Source of the DNA: Quercus robur
Taxonomy: Eukaryota > Streptophyta > Magnoliopsida > Fagales > Fagaceae
Reading direction: 5' to 3'
DNA: 64,000 bases
NCBI RefSeq assembly: GCF_932294415.1
Contig: NC_065544.1
Coordinates: 11,693,351 to 11,757,350, forward strand
Below are positions 23,601-33,679 of the stretch, one piece after another. How positions within the stretch are numbered: position 1 is the stretch's first letter; every line of letters begins with the position of its first letter. Made by a program: the position numbers and the translations under genes. The notes beneath the pieces were generated by a model. It saw only the letters and a list, made by a program, of their open reading frames with translations. It made no database searches and had not been told where the DNA came from.

Positions 23601-26088
23601 TTTATATAACTTGTATGGTATACACCATTTTTATTAAATTTAACAATCTAATATGTTTTGTACTTTTACTGCTCTCAGTTTTCTGAATCCAGAGCCTCAG
23701 TTTTTGTTATCAGAGTTGAATCAACGCATGGCTCCTCAATTTGCTAAACTGAATAAATCTTTGATTGAACTAGTGAGTAACTAAACTACTTATAATTTTA
23801 ACACATTGCCTCTGCTGGAAACTACTTGTCAGTATTGTGGTCACATATAATCAATGTTGATCTACTTTGCATTTCTTTTGGAGTGATCTTGATATCAGTG
23901 TAAACTTCTTTGGTGTTTTAAGGATATCTTTATTTTAATTACTTTCCGACTGCACATTACGGCTGTCCCTGACCATTTTTTGCTTATGTTGTATGAAATT
24001 TGTCGTATGAAGCATCTCCATTTACTCTGATTGGTAAGTTACACACGCACCCAATGAGTCTTGAACCCATGACCTCACCCTCTACCTAGCATTTATAAGG
24101 GGGAGGAGGTCTCAGTTTAACTAGAGGCTAGGAAACATCTTTATTTTTTAGAGGTACATGATTAAGTTTCTTGGAAGAGATACTCTTTCGTGAGTGGTCT
24201 GTTTTCTTAGTTAGCTTCTCCTGTATCAGGGTATTGTAGATGTGTTGATTTGCGGTTCTGGTTGTATGATCTGTATCAATATTTTACTCTCATTTGGGAG
24301 ACTACGTATTCTGATATAACATAAGTTGCACCATCTTAGATTGCACATTTACCTGAGAGCTTATAAGGAATTAATTATTCTGTTAGTAAGTATTTTTTGG
24401 TTGAAGCATTGTAATTGTGCATGGTTATGTGATTTGTAGTAATTATCGGCCTTCATTGGTTGTAAAAGATTATTTTCATTTTTCAAGCAGCAAAATTGCT
24501 CTTGGTCTCTCTTTTTTTGACCTGCAATGGGGATTGGCTGGATTTTTTGAAACTATTATATAATTTTTGTTGTTTTAGGTGGATGGGTTTAGCATGGTGA
24601 GTTTTGTGCCCCTTGACCTGAGGAAGGAGAGCAGGTATTCTCTCTCTCTCTCTCTGACAGTATTATGTTGTGCTTGCAAACTTAGCTTTTGTAGTTTTAA
24701 CCTATGAAAAAAATCCTTGGAACTGGATTTATGAAATTTTTTTAAAAGTTTTTGATTATTTTAGTCCAGAGGTTTATTTACCTTGGGATTTATCATTTGA
24801 ATAAAAAAAATTTAGGCTGACAGTGAAATGTAGTTAAAAATTTCAGATGGCATTTAGATTTAAATTTTGGGACTATGATTCTTATAGTTTTTGCTGTCTT
24901 CTTGACTGAATATGGTGTAGCATAAGTTTTCTTATTTGCTCAACTATAGAAGAGTGGTGGAGTTGCCTGTGTTGGCATCAAATTGATGCCTTTAATAGGT
25001 TGCATTCTACTTAATATATTTTTTATTTCCGTAACATTGGGAATAGGTTTAGGATAATGTCCGAAGACTAAAATATTTCAGTATAAGAAAAGGTTTTGCT
25101 CATCTTATTTGTTAAGCTTGGTGATAAATCAGCCTAGGAAGGAAGACAGATGGTTGAACCTCTGAAGTCACAACAAAGAATGGATAAAATAAGAGTGAAA
25201 AGAAAGAAAAAAGATCAAGGTTTAAAGAACTGGAGAAGACAAGTGAAACTAGGGAATCAATAATACCTACAAAAAAAAATACTTAGGCTGAATCGAACAT
25301 TACCCTTTTGGCCTATTATTTATTGGTCGGATTGTTGTGACCCTTTACCCTTCAAGAGTCAAGACCTACATGAGGCTATCTTTTCTAGTGCCGTCGAGGT
25401 TCTTGCAGGGTGTTTGGAAACAAGAGAACTGGTTTAGTTTGGTTTTAACCAATTCCAAGACAGTGAAATAAATTTTGAATTGGTTTTATTTGATTTGTTG
25501 TTTCTCGAAACCTAAGCCTGTATTTGTAAACCAAAATTTCTGCCATACTACATTTTGTCACTTGCCAGACACCATACGTTGCCATTTCTTTTGGGGGTCT
25601 GCACTTAGGATTTTAGCGTTGAAACCCTCTCAAAACCAATAATACATTTGTCAGAACTTTAGCTAATTATTTGCAATGAAGAAAAAAATCATTTGCAACT
25701 AAGATTTATTAAAAATAAATCTTAGTTGCAAATGATTTTTTTCTTCAGCTGCTGCACAGTTGGTAAAAGATCATATGTTGAAGCTTCAGGCTTCAATTGG
25801 TGGTAGAGAAAGTGTACTATATATGTTCTTAATTATTAGTGTTTCTTTTGTTCGTAGACTTCCATATTTATCTTGGCTGGTTTGTTTACTTTTGAAGTCA
25901 TGAAATATTTTCAAGCAAATTTAGTTACAAAGATGACATAATTCCGATTTTTCATATAATTAGAGGGTAAATGTTGACTTGTCTTTTGCAGTATACAATA
26001 TGTGCTGGCTCAAATTGACAACTGCATTCAGTACGGAGAAGACGGTGATGTGAAGATTAAGGATTTTGATCCTGAGGATGATGACTAG
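20684..26088 (+). CDS. GPN3: GPN3: GPN-loop GTPase 3
   Basis: Complete gene of 9 exons, 267 codons plus stop: 20684-20728, 20853-20961, 21467-21548, 21724-21809, 23251-23354, 23447-23577, 23679-23772, 24579-24634, 25992-26088. All introns are GT-AG and frame is kept. Protein starts [15 protein letters not shown]: the P-loop (G1) is residues 9-15. The family signature GPN is residues 69-71 ([11 protein letters not shown]), G3 is DCPGQIE at 105-111, and G4 is SKMD at 173-176. The C-terminus is acidic (DFDPEDDD). Length fits the family (about 270-285 aa). GPN GTPases act as dimers; GPN3 with GPN1 is known to help assemble and import RNA polymerase II in the nucleus and cytoplasm. The start is chosen because the P-loop follows immediately, as in all members. 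It is the only gene here on the plus strand and sits between paralogous MIP2/PCaP1 fragments. Confidence 0.96.
21031..21252. repeat. Diverged tandem duplication in GPN3 intron 2
   Basis: Units 21031-21130 and 21131-21252 both start GGATAAA[C/T]TGTTTAGC and end TTACGTCATT or TTATGTCATT, with a shared GGGTGGGGT core. The second unit has about 20 extra bases. Confidence 0.75.
21310..21420 (+). mobile_element. tRNA-derived SINE in GPN3 intron 2
   Basis: Starts ACCAATGAGCTTTAGCTCAA, the same head as the MIP2 intron 2 SINE. It is flanked by 16-bp direct repeats with one mismatch, TTGGAAATGATGKGTT, at 21294-21309 and 21421-21436. A-box-like sequence is present; the B box is eroded. Confidence 0.85.
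23012..23115 (+). mobile_element. tRNA-derived SINE in GPN3 intron 4
   Basis: Starts TCCAATGAGCTATAGTTCAG, has a B-box-like GGGTTGAAGAACC and ends with AATAAAAAA. Flanked by 11-bp repeats GATTCWGCATT at 23001-23011 and 23116-23126 (one mismatch). Confidence 0.82.
24024..24131 (-). mobile_element. SINE-like element in GPN3 intron 7, reversed
   Basis: The reverse complement contains CTCTAGTTAAACTGAGA (A-box-like) and GGGTTCAAGACTC (B box). Candidate target duplications GAARCATCTYYATTT lie at 24009-24023 and 24132-24146 with three mismatches in 15, so this is an old insertion. Confidence 0.65.
25678..25746. repeat. Perfect 33-bp inverted repeat with 3-base loop in GPN3 intron 8
   Basis: Arm 25678-25710 and arm 25714-25746 are exact reverse complements separated by AAA. 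In RNA it would form a 33-bp hairpin. No coding content was seen. Perfect arms imply recent origin or conversion. Confidence 0.95.
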
Positions 26089-26420
26089 ATTTATCTTATC
26101 TGTTGACCGCAAGAAAATATATTACTGTTTCTGTGTCAATATGTAGGATCAAATTATAAACTTCTTTTTGAGAAAATTCAATCCGATCTTGCAGAATGGA
26201 AATCAAATTTGATGTCTCTGGAAGAATTACTCTCGGCCAATCTATCACATAACCAATTCCAACCTAGTTGTCATGGACCCATGGTTTTAGAATTTTCCCA
26301 AAGTCTGAAATGATAAATGCTGTAGATTATGTTACTTGTTTTGTCTTCGAGTAGATTTCATTTCTAAAGTTTGGTCCAATTTTTGAAAACTTTGGCCAAT
26401 TAGAAAATTATGGTTGTACT

Positions 26421-26675
26421 TTTAAGACTTGGCCGTGGGATAGATTTTCCCGCTAACAATATATGTGAATAGGCAAATTTTATACTCAATATTCTCTTAA
26501 GACTTGGCCGTTCTTCTTCTTCTTTTAAGACTTGGCCGTGGCCCGTGGGATAGATTTTCCCTCTAACAATATATGTGAATAGACAAATTTTATACTCAAT
26601 AATCTTTTAAGACTTGGCCGTGGGATAGATTTTCCCTCTAACAATATATGCGAATAGACAAATTTTATACTCAAC
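26421..26675. repeat. Imperfect tandem repeat, three copies of about 70-80 bp
   Basis: Copies at 26421-26490, about 26523-26600 and about 26605-26675, each with TTTAAGACTTGGCCGTGG and GATAGATTTTCCC near the start and AAATTTTATACTCAA at the end. A partial fourth copy (TCTTAAGACTTGGCCG) lies at 26495-26510. Confidence 0.9.
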
Positions 26676-26891
26676 AGTACCTTTTTTTTATAATCAACAA
26701 CCTAATAGTATAATAGAAACATTAGATTTTTCTTAAAATTTCCTCATGTACCCTAACACCAGGTTCAAAAAGTTTGCCTTTTCATGCTAGTTTCAACACT
26801 AGTATAAAACATGCTAACTTGTGGTATCTCCTTGAATTTTTAATGAAGACATGTGAGGTTCAAATTCCTTCCCCTAACCATTGAATTATTT

Positions 26892-26896
<5 letters not shown>

Positions 26897-26927
<31 letters not shown>

Positions 26928-26929
26928 AG

Positions 26930-26959
<30 letters not shown>
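26897..26959. repeat. (GA)n(GAA)n microsatellite
   Basis: GA repeats change into GAA repeats without interruption. Confidence 0.95.
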
Positions 26960-26960
<1 letters not shown>

Positions 26961-27091
26961 GAAGAGAATGCTACATACGCACAAAATTTGACAACACTTT
27001 TAATGTTATTGATGTAGCAAGCATATACCGATTCTCATCTAGACTCATCATTGACAATACTTTTTTACCTATCACTTACAATTATGTCAGT

Positions 27092-27595
27092 GATGATGTG
27101 TCTTGTATAGCACTGTGTGTACATTTTGTTATTCCATTGCCATAGCTAAAATTCGAGATCTCAACCCAAAAAAAACCATTAACTCACTTAAATGCATTTC
27201 AAGAATGACAGAGTGAGAGGAAGGGTGTTTTGGTCATTTTATTTACTGAGAGAGAATGCAGGTTTGGCTTGGTGGTGGAGAACTAAGCAGAGAAGAATGA
27301 GGCCTAAAGGAGTGAATACAACACCATTCTTAGGATGCTAAAATGTTGTTATCTACTAACTATTCTGATACAACCATGGTTTTAAAAACCGAAACAATCA
27401 AATAACCGGAATTGAGTTTGGTTTTCGGTTTTTACCATATCAGATGGTTTGGTCCGGTTTTTAAAACCATGGATATGAGTCATATGACACTATTCGTTTG
27501 AAGTTCAAAAGGCGGACAGTGAAAGCCTAGTCCAACTATGTGTTTGGATAAGGCTTGAGGTTTCCAATTGTGTGCAAGCCCAATCTAATTGAATG
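27092..27595 (-). pseudogene. Decayed copy of MIP2 exon 1 and upstream DNA
   Basis: Aligns by eye with 18837-19190. The minus-strand reading of the exon part gives ATGGCAATGGAATAACAAAA, i.e. MAME then a stop, against MAMEERNAQ in MIP2; further residues (TVLYKTHHH against TVLYETRHH) remain recognisable. Upstream similarity continues through TAAAATTCGAGATCTCAA and CATTAAC, then patches such as ATAAGGCTTGAGGTTTCC up to about 27595. It starts within exon 1, so only the 5' end was copied or kept. A 99-bp MITE sits inside it at 27374-27472. It has no open frame. Confidence 0.88.
27374..27472. mobile_element. MITE with perfect 18-bp terminal inverted repeats
   Basis: Begins CCATGGTTTTAAAAACCG and ends with its exact reverse complement. 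The corresponding stretch of the intact MIP2 upstream region lacks it, so it inserted after the duplication. The target duplication is not clear. Confidence 0.82.
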
Positions 27596-28897
27596 TTACA
27601 GCCACAAACTATTTTACAAATTGTTATTATGACAAATTTTTATTAGTTCTCATTTGGACCCACCATTGACATAACTTTTTCACTTACAAATAATCACTGA
27701 CTACATTAGCAATTTGTAAAATAAAATTGTAAAAAAGTTTGTAATTCCAGCATTTTCCAATGTAGTTAATTTTGGTTATACAGGAAAAAAAATGTCTATA
27801 AGTATATAGGCACAAATAATTTCATAATTATCAAGGTTGTAAGTTGTTTTTGCTAGATAAACAAATAATGTCAGTGATGAGCTTAGACAAGAACCACTAA
27901 AAACTTGTTAATTTAACTGTTGTGAAAATTGTTGTCTTTGGCATTACTCTAAATCTATCGTTCTATTTGTTTTTACAATAACATTTTTTTTTTGGAAAAT
28001 GAATCATTTTTCTAAAAATTATTTTCTAGATAATTATCTTATTTTCTAATTATACTTGGTAGCAACCTTAAAATAATTTGGAAAACTATTTCTACAGTTT
28101 CCTTATTTAACTTGGCGTGAGATAGAGTTATTTTTTAGAAAATTTAAGTGAAAAACAACTCTAACTCATGCAAATCTTAAAAAGATAAGTTAAGAAATAA
28201 TTTTCATTTAACCCATTTTTTTCTAAGACTATCAAATACAAAAACAAAAAAAACAAAAAAAACAAAAACACAGAAACCTGTCTTCACAAAAGGTTTTTCA
28301 TAAAAATAAACGAAGTCTTGCATTGAAAAGGACACATAGGCATCCCAAATTGCATTCTAGGTGGCATAAAATTATTATTTTAATCTTAACAATTATAATG
28401 TCAGATTTTTTTCATCCATTATTTAACGACAATGACTATTTTGACCAAAAAAAAAGGTTAAAGACTAAATATAAAATCACATATTTGAAAGGTTAGGAAA
28501 CAAAAGGTAATTAAACCAAAGAAAATTACACAAAGGTTCTCCGCTTAAGCCAACTTGCAAGGTTCACCATTACGTGAGAGAGTGGCTAAATATACTAAAT
28601 ATATGATATCTTTTTCCTCACTCTGGGCCCATAATTAGCATTCGTCATTCAATGAGTACCATGGCCATGAGCCAAAATTCATGTGTAATTTGAATTTAAA
28701 TTGTATTGTTGAATTTTCATATGTGAGTGGAAATTCTAAATAATACAAAATTTTAAATATTAAAATAATATAATTGAACTCAATTTATTATGGTTAAGTT
28801 TTTGATATATTTAAGTAGTATTTTAATATATTATATTAAGCCCTAACTTGAAATCCTACAATGATTAGGCTTTTATTAGAGAGTGATAAGTATAATT

Positions 28898-28947
28898 AGA
28901 ATTACACATTCATTAATTTTAAAAAAAATTAATGAATGTGTAATTCT
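28898..28947. repeat. 22-bp-arm inverted repeat plus a third copy
   Basis: AGAATTACACATTCATTAAT at 28898-28917 pairs with its reverse complement ending at 28947, with a short A/T loop. A third direct copy of ATTACACATTCATTAATTAA follows at about 28963-28982. Confidence 0.85.
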
Positions 28948-30623
28948 TGACCATATAGAAAATTACACATTCATTAATTAATAATGAAAAATGTAACAAG
29001 TAGATGAACCTATGAGTCTTCCCTGGTCTGAAAAAACCCAATTACATGGAAAATAACATGCACATTCTTACACGAAATAAATAGATAGATGTTTGTCATG
29101 TTAGCAAGTACAACAGTGTTTGAAATCATGCCATTTTAATTTATAGTATTTTTAAATTATCAAATAGGGCCCAAATGAGTACATCTTGACCATATACTTT
29201 CTTTATTGATAAAGTGAGCTGTCGACATATTTTTCGATTGGAAATTGTCGTTACTTTAGGCACAAAATAGTTTTAAAAGTTGATATTAATATAAGTTTCA
29301 AGACTTTGATTGCTTGTTTCGTATTAAAAAAAATAAATTAATAAACTTTAATTGCTTAGCACTTCGATTTTATCTATTAGGAAACTCTTTTTGTTGGATA
29401 TGGCGGCGGGTTGGCTGTTGTACTTGTCCACAATGCGTTGGACATAAATTTCACTATGACTCAATAGAGGTCTCTAATTAATATAAGCTAGTCTTTTCCC
29501 CTCCAATGTCTTTGTAGTTAATTACCGTATTAAAAAATAATAAAACATAAAATAAAATAAAAATTACCATAGCTAAAGGTAATACTAGGGTTGAATGAAT
29601 TATGCTTGGAAGTGAGGCAAACAATTTATTTCTTTATTTCTATAAATAAATTTCTTATTTGTTTTTTATTTTGTATGAATTGTCTTTGTGTTTGCTTTGT
29701 TGTAGGATGGAACACTTGTCATATTTGTCTAGTGTTTGCTTTGTTGTCATATATTGAAAAGCCAAAAAAAGTCAAATCATGAATTTTTTTTTTAATATTT
29801 CGTTATTTAAGAGAGAGAATATGAATAAACAAAATTTTACTCCAAATTAAGTTGGTGAAAATTTACTTTAACCTATTAAATGATGATTGAAATAACTATT
29901 TATATTTACTTTTGATTGCATAATATATTTAAAAATTGTATGGTTGGTTAATTTAGATGATTTATTGGCCATCAACTAAAAACAAACACACATAAATAAT
30001 TATTATATATCATATCACTTCACCCAAAAAAGAAAAAAAGAAAAGTCATGTCACCCTTATAAAGCGGGAATTGCATGCACTGAAACCCCACACATTGCAC
30101 ATAGTTTTGGCCAACTTTTACGTCTCACACCAAACGCCATGTTATTCTCCACTAATTCCGTTTGTTTTCTAAAGGCTAAAACCGCTAAAATTAAGGCCGG
30201 TTTGGTACATGTGCTTAAATGCATATTTTCAGTTTTTAAATAATATTATACGTATTTTTACATATATTTTCATTACACGTATTTTCAAAAAATACAAACA
30301 ATATTACTTGAACAACGTTACCAAACGGCTCCTAAAATATTACAATGTTGTAAAAATATTTTCCTCTTTTAAGACCTATGCGTAATTATCAAGCACTTTT
30401 AAGAGAATGCTTAAATTTTCCTCCTACTCTAGAGCTAGAATCTTAGACTGAAATCAAATGTTGAAACTACTTTGGATCACTATTCCAAAGGAAAAATTTC
30501 ACCAGAGAAGCATGATTACAAAATTGTAGTTGATGAAAATGGATCAAGTGGATGTACCCTAGATTTACCTTTGGAAATTTAACGAATCTATTTCTAATAT
30601 TAAAAACTATATAATAATAAGAG

Positions 30624-30790
30624 TAATGCTACAGTCACAAATTATTTTACAAAATGTTAATGTGGCCAACCTCTTATTGGTTTTCACTTAATCCCACCAT
30701 TAATATCACTTTTTCATTTACCAATAGTCACTCACCACATCATCAGTTTATAAATTTTTTTGTAAAATAGTTTGTATCTATAGCATTATT
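30624..30790. mobile_element. MITE with about 30-bp terminal inverted repeats
   Basis: Left end TAATGCTACAGTCACAAATT and right end AGTTTGTATCTATAGCATTA are inverted copies, followed inside by ATTTTACAAA / TTTGTAAAAT. It is flanked by TAATAATAA-like sequence. A related copy lies at about 27596-27757. Confidence 0.8.
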
Positions 30791-31316
30791 CTAATAATAA
30801 TAAATGTTACTCGAATAAATCATATTTGTGAAAAATTGTCACCAAATATTTATGGTTTTACAGTAAAAATCATTTTTAACTCAATATGTGACAATTTATA
30901 AAACTATTCATGTATATATATATATATTTTTTAAAGTCATGTGATTAGAAGTATATATAAATTTGGAGGTAATATTTTTTTTTTTTTTACATTAGCAAAA
31001 ACATTTTAAAAAAAAAAAATCCTTATGAGAGAGAGAGATAAATCCAAACAAATAACTCCTTATGAGAGCATTGTTTTTTTAATTACATCACTTCACTATT
31101 TTGTAAATGATACAATTAATTCACAAAATTTATACACTTAAAACATAAATAAAAAGCTTTGAAAAAGTTTTTTAAAAAAAACCCATAATAAAACAAATCC
31201 AAGAGATCTTACAAGAAGAGGATGGAGGAGATGAAAGAATAACAAATCAATATTTCACTTTTATAAACTTTCACACAAAGTTCACTTTAATAAGAGAGTT
31301 CCTGTACTTGATTTTA

Positions 31317-32589
31317 TCAAGGCTTTGCTGGTTCTGCAGCTTCTTCTACCTTTGCTTCAGGCTCAGTTGGTGTTGGTGTTGGTTCAGCTTTCTCAGCCTC
31401 CACCACCACTTCTTTTTTCTCTTCTTCTATTTTCTCCACCACGTCTTCTTTCTTCTCTTCTTCTTCTATTTTCTCTACCACCTCTTCTTTCTTCTCTTCT
31501 TCAACAAGTACTATCTCCCTCTCTTTTTCAGTTGCTGTTGTTGCTGCTTCTGGGGTTGGCTCGACTTTCTCTTCTGTGACGATGAAAGTTGATACCTTCT
31601 CAAAAACAAAGAAAACTGGGCCTGGAATCAATGCTGGACCATACTTTGAAGATGCTTCAGATACTGGTTTTGATCCTGGAAACTCTGTGAATATATAACA
31701 TGGCGAACAGGAAAAATAAAGAAGATTAAACGATAGTTAATCATGAAAAAGTAAAATACAAGCCATAAAAAGTTACTAAAGACAGTAACATAACAAAAAA
31801 ATTATATTGGACCCACTTGTTGGTAAGAGTGCTAAACGGTTAAATAGTAAAATTCATAATTTTTCTAACAATTTGAACTTTTGGTATAAGTTGTAGTTTT
31901 TTTTTTTTTTTTTTTTTTTTTTATTTAAGCGTATTAATTATCATAGCATATGGCCTTGAGTTAAGTGTGACAGTGTCAAAATATTATAGTTAAATGATAA
32001 AATTTCTTATTTCTTATCATTTTATGCTTTTATAATAATCTGTAAATTAAAAAAAAAAATCCATACCAATTTTCACCAGCTCTTCTATGAACTTGTGAAC
32101 TGCAACTGAGTGCTTCTTCAAGCCTGGCTCCTTAGGTTCCTTAACCAAAGTCTGTTTGAGGTGAAAATTTGAAGTTAGTTAGCTCTCTCTTTCTATTTTT
32201 TTTTTTACCTATTTATTGCCTCTAGTTGTTGGTGTATAATCTGACCTTGACTTCTACCGAGGAAGCCTCATATATTTCTAGCACTTTAGGTTGAAGCTCA
32301 GTCTTCTTCTCTTCAAACTCCTTAGTAATTTGCTCCTAAACCAAATACACACATATCAAACAATAGTAAGAACCTTTTTTTGAGCTATTCTTTACATAAG
32401 CATGTATGAAAACATCAAAAAAGGTTTTTAGATTTTTTTTTGTTTGAAGATAGAAGTAGATTTTAAGTAACATACCTTAGACTCGTCGAAGGACTTGCAA
32501 GCCTCAGCAGCAGCAGCAGATTTCTTGGTACCATTTTTCTCGAAAACCTTCTTGATCTTTGGAAGAACTTTTGATTTCCAATAACCCAT
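31317..32589 (-). CDS. PCAP1: PCaP1/DREPP: plasma membrane-associated cation-binding protein
   Basis: Complete gene of 4 exons, 218 codons plus stop: 32589-32476, 32335-32246, 32151-32067, 31684-31317, all GT-AG, frame kept. Starts MGYWKSKVLPKIKKVFEKNG: Gly2 fits N-myristoylation and the Lys-rich segment fits the region that binds phosphoinositides and calmodulin in Arabidopsis PCaP1. The DREPP core (KTELQPKVLEIYEASSVEVK, EELVKIEFPGSKPVSEASS, PGPVFFVFEKVS) follows. From about residue 120 the tail is Glu/Lys-rich, with repeats of VVEKIEEEEKKE, ending in a Pro/Thr/Ala-rich stretch. It has no membrane-spanning segment. The family is bound to the plasma membrane, binds Ca2+ and Cu2+, and is linked to PtdInsP signalling and microtubule or actin effects. 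TA and GA microsatellites lie just upstream (32714-32766). A broken paralogue is at 19273-20130. Confidence 0.94.
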
Positions 32590-32711
32590 CTCGTTTCTTA
32601 ATTCAACTATGTTACCTATATAGCCTATAACAAAAACAAACAAACTAAGCAAGAGCAAAAATCAAATACTTAAAAACTCAAAGGTAACCTCTTTTTTTCT
32701 TTTTTTCTTTT

Positions 32712-32713
<2 letters not shown>

Positions 32714-32766
<53 letters not shown>
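32714..32766. repeat. (TA)n(GA)n microsatellite in the PCaP1 5' region
   Basis: TA repeats followed by GA repeats, about 125 bases upstream of the start codon. GA tracts often occur in plant leaders or core promoters, and the TA run could supply a TATA element. Either role is inferred. Confidence 0.7.
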
Positions 32767-32770
<4 letters not shown>

Positions 32771-33192
32771 GACAACAATATTCACAGATAAAATTGCTAG
32801 AGATCCACCACAAAGACAAGAGAGAAACTTGATGAAGCTAAGAGAATCTGTCTCTCTTTTTCTCACTTACCCTCTAAACTCTGTGTCTTTGTCGTAGCTA
32901 CTGTGGTCTCCAGTTGAAGTGGACCTCAATGCAACTATTCCAGCAATTGTCCCCTCCAAATCAATGCATTATGAGCTTAACCGTGGCATCAAAATATAGA
33001 CATACTTCCTACCAAACCAACCCCCAGGTTCCAATTTAATTACCAAAATACACACCCACTTTTTTTTTTTTTGGTAAACAATACACACCCACTTGTTCTT
33101 TTACTCTAGCCACCCTGTCAATCATATGATCTTCATTACCCTCCTTTGTCTATTAATTAAATGCAGTTTTTATTATGCACACTCTATTACAC

Positions 33193-33458
33193 GAGAAAGT
33201 ATACCATATTTCGGTAATATCAACTCGGTATCTGTTTTGGTATTTCCTACTCAATAAATGAGTGACACCTGTTTCAAAAAACCACATCCGACTACTCTAA
33301 TAAATGATTAATTTATCTTCCCGATAGTATAAAAGATTGTGATTAATTTATTGGAGTAATCTGATGTGGTTTTTTGAAACAGATGTCACTCATTTATTGG
33401 ATAAGAAATACCAAAACAGATGCTGAGTTGGTATTACCGGAACATGGAATACTTTCTC
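33193..33458. mobile_element. Mutator-like MITE with long inverted repeats and 9-bp target duplication
   Basis: Inverted arms of about 110 bp (33193 to about 33305 and about 33345 to 33458) begin GAGAAAGTATACCATATTTC and are some 85% identical by eye, with a spacer of about 40 bp. A perfect 9-bp direct repeat CTATTACAC flanks it at 33184-33192 and 33459-33467. Long terminal inverted repeats and a 9-bp target duplication are the marks of Mutator-type elements. No transposase is encoded. Confidence 0.88.
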
Positions 33459-33590
33459 CTATTACACACATTCTTATACATACTCAAAATGCACTAAACA
33501 CGATTTATAGGGTGAAAATCGCGATTTCAAGTCACGATTTCAATGCATTTCAATTATGTGTATAAGAGTGTGTAATAGGATGTGTATACT
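33459..33590. mobile_element. Small MITE that received the Mutator-like insertion
   Basis: CTATTACACACATTCTTATA at 33459 and its inverted counterpart TAAGAGTGTGTAATAGG near 33563-33580 form terminal inverted repeats around a core with GAAATCGTGACTT-like sequence on the minus strand. A related core lies near 36530-36670. The end nearest the Mutator-like element is split by it (CACACTCTATTACAC before 33193). Confidence 0.6.
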
Positions 33591-33679
33591 AGTATTTTTC
33601 AATTAATTAATACCTTTTATTCCACTCTAAGTACTCCACAAACTACATTATATCATTTTTTAACATAATAAAATGAAAC

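Larger units (their letters stand above)
26089..27091. other. GPN3 3' flank
   Basis: Holds the GPN3 3' UTR (end not fixed), an imperfect tandem repeat at 26421-26675, a GA/GAA microsatellite at 26897-26959, and a MITE-like stretch near 26975-27075. No other gene was seen. Confidence 0.6.
27596..31316. other. Repeat-rich spacer between MIP2 fragment and PCaP1
   Basis: No gene supported. It contains a MITE-like element at about 27596-27757, a related MITE at 30624-30790, a palindrome at 28898-28947 and many AT-rich tracts. The 31200-31316 part is probably the PCaP1 3' UTR. The equivalent space in the other duplicate (about 19195-19272) is under 100 bases, so most of this DNA was inserted here or deleted there. 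Confidence 0.55.

Noticed and set aside
25678-25746. miRNA precursor call for the perfect hairpin
   Set aside because: Arms without mismatch and a 3-base loop do not fit known plant miRNA precursors, and the mature sequence matches no miRNA I recognise. Kept as a finding only.
31308-31592. Plus-strand ORFs rich in Phe/Leu opposite the PCaP1 tail
   Set aside because: They are the antisense of the Glu/Lys repeat codons of PCaP1 exon 4.
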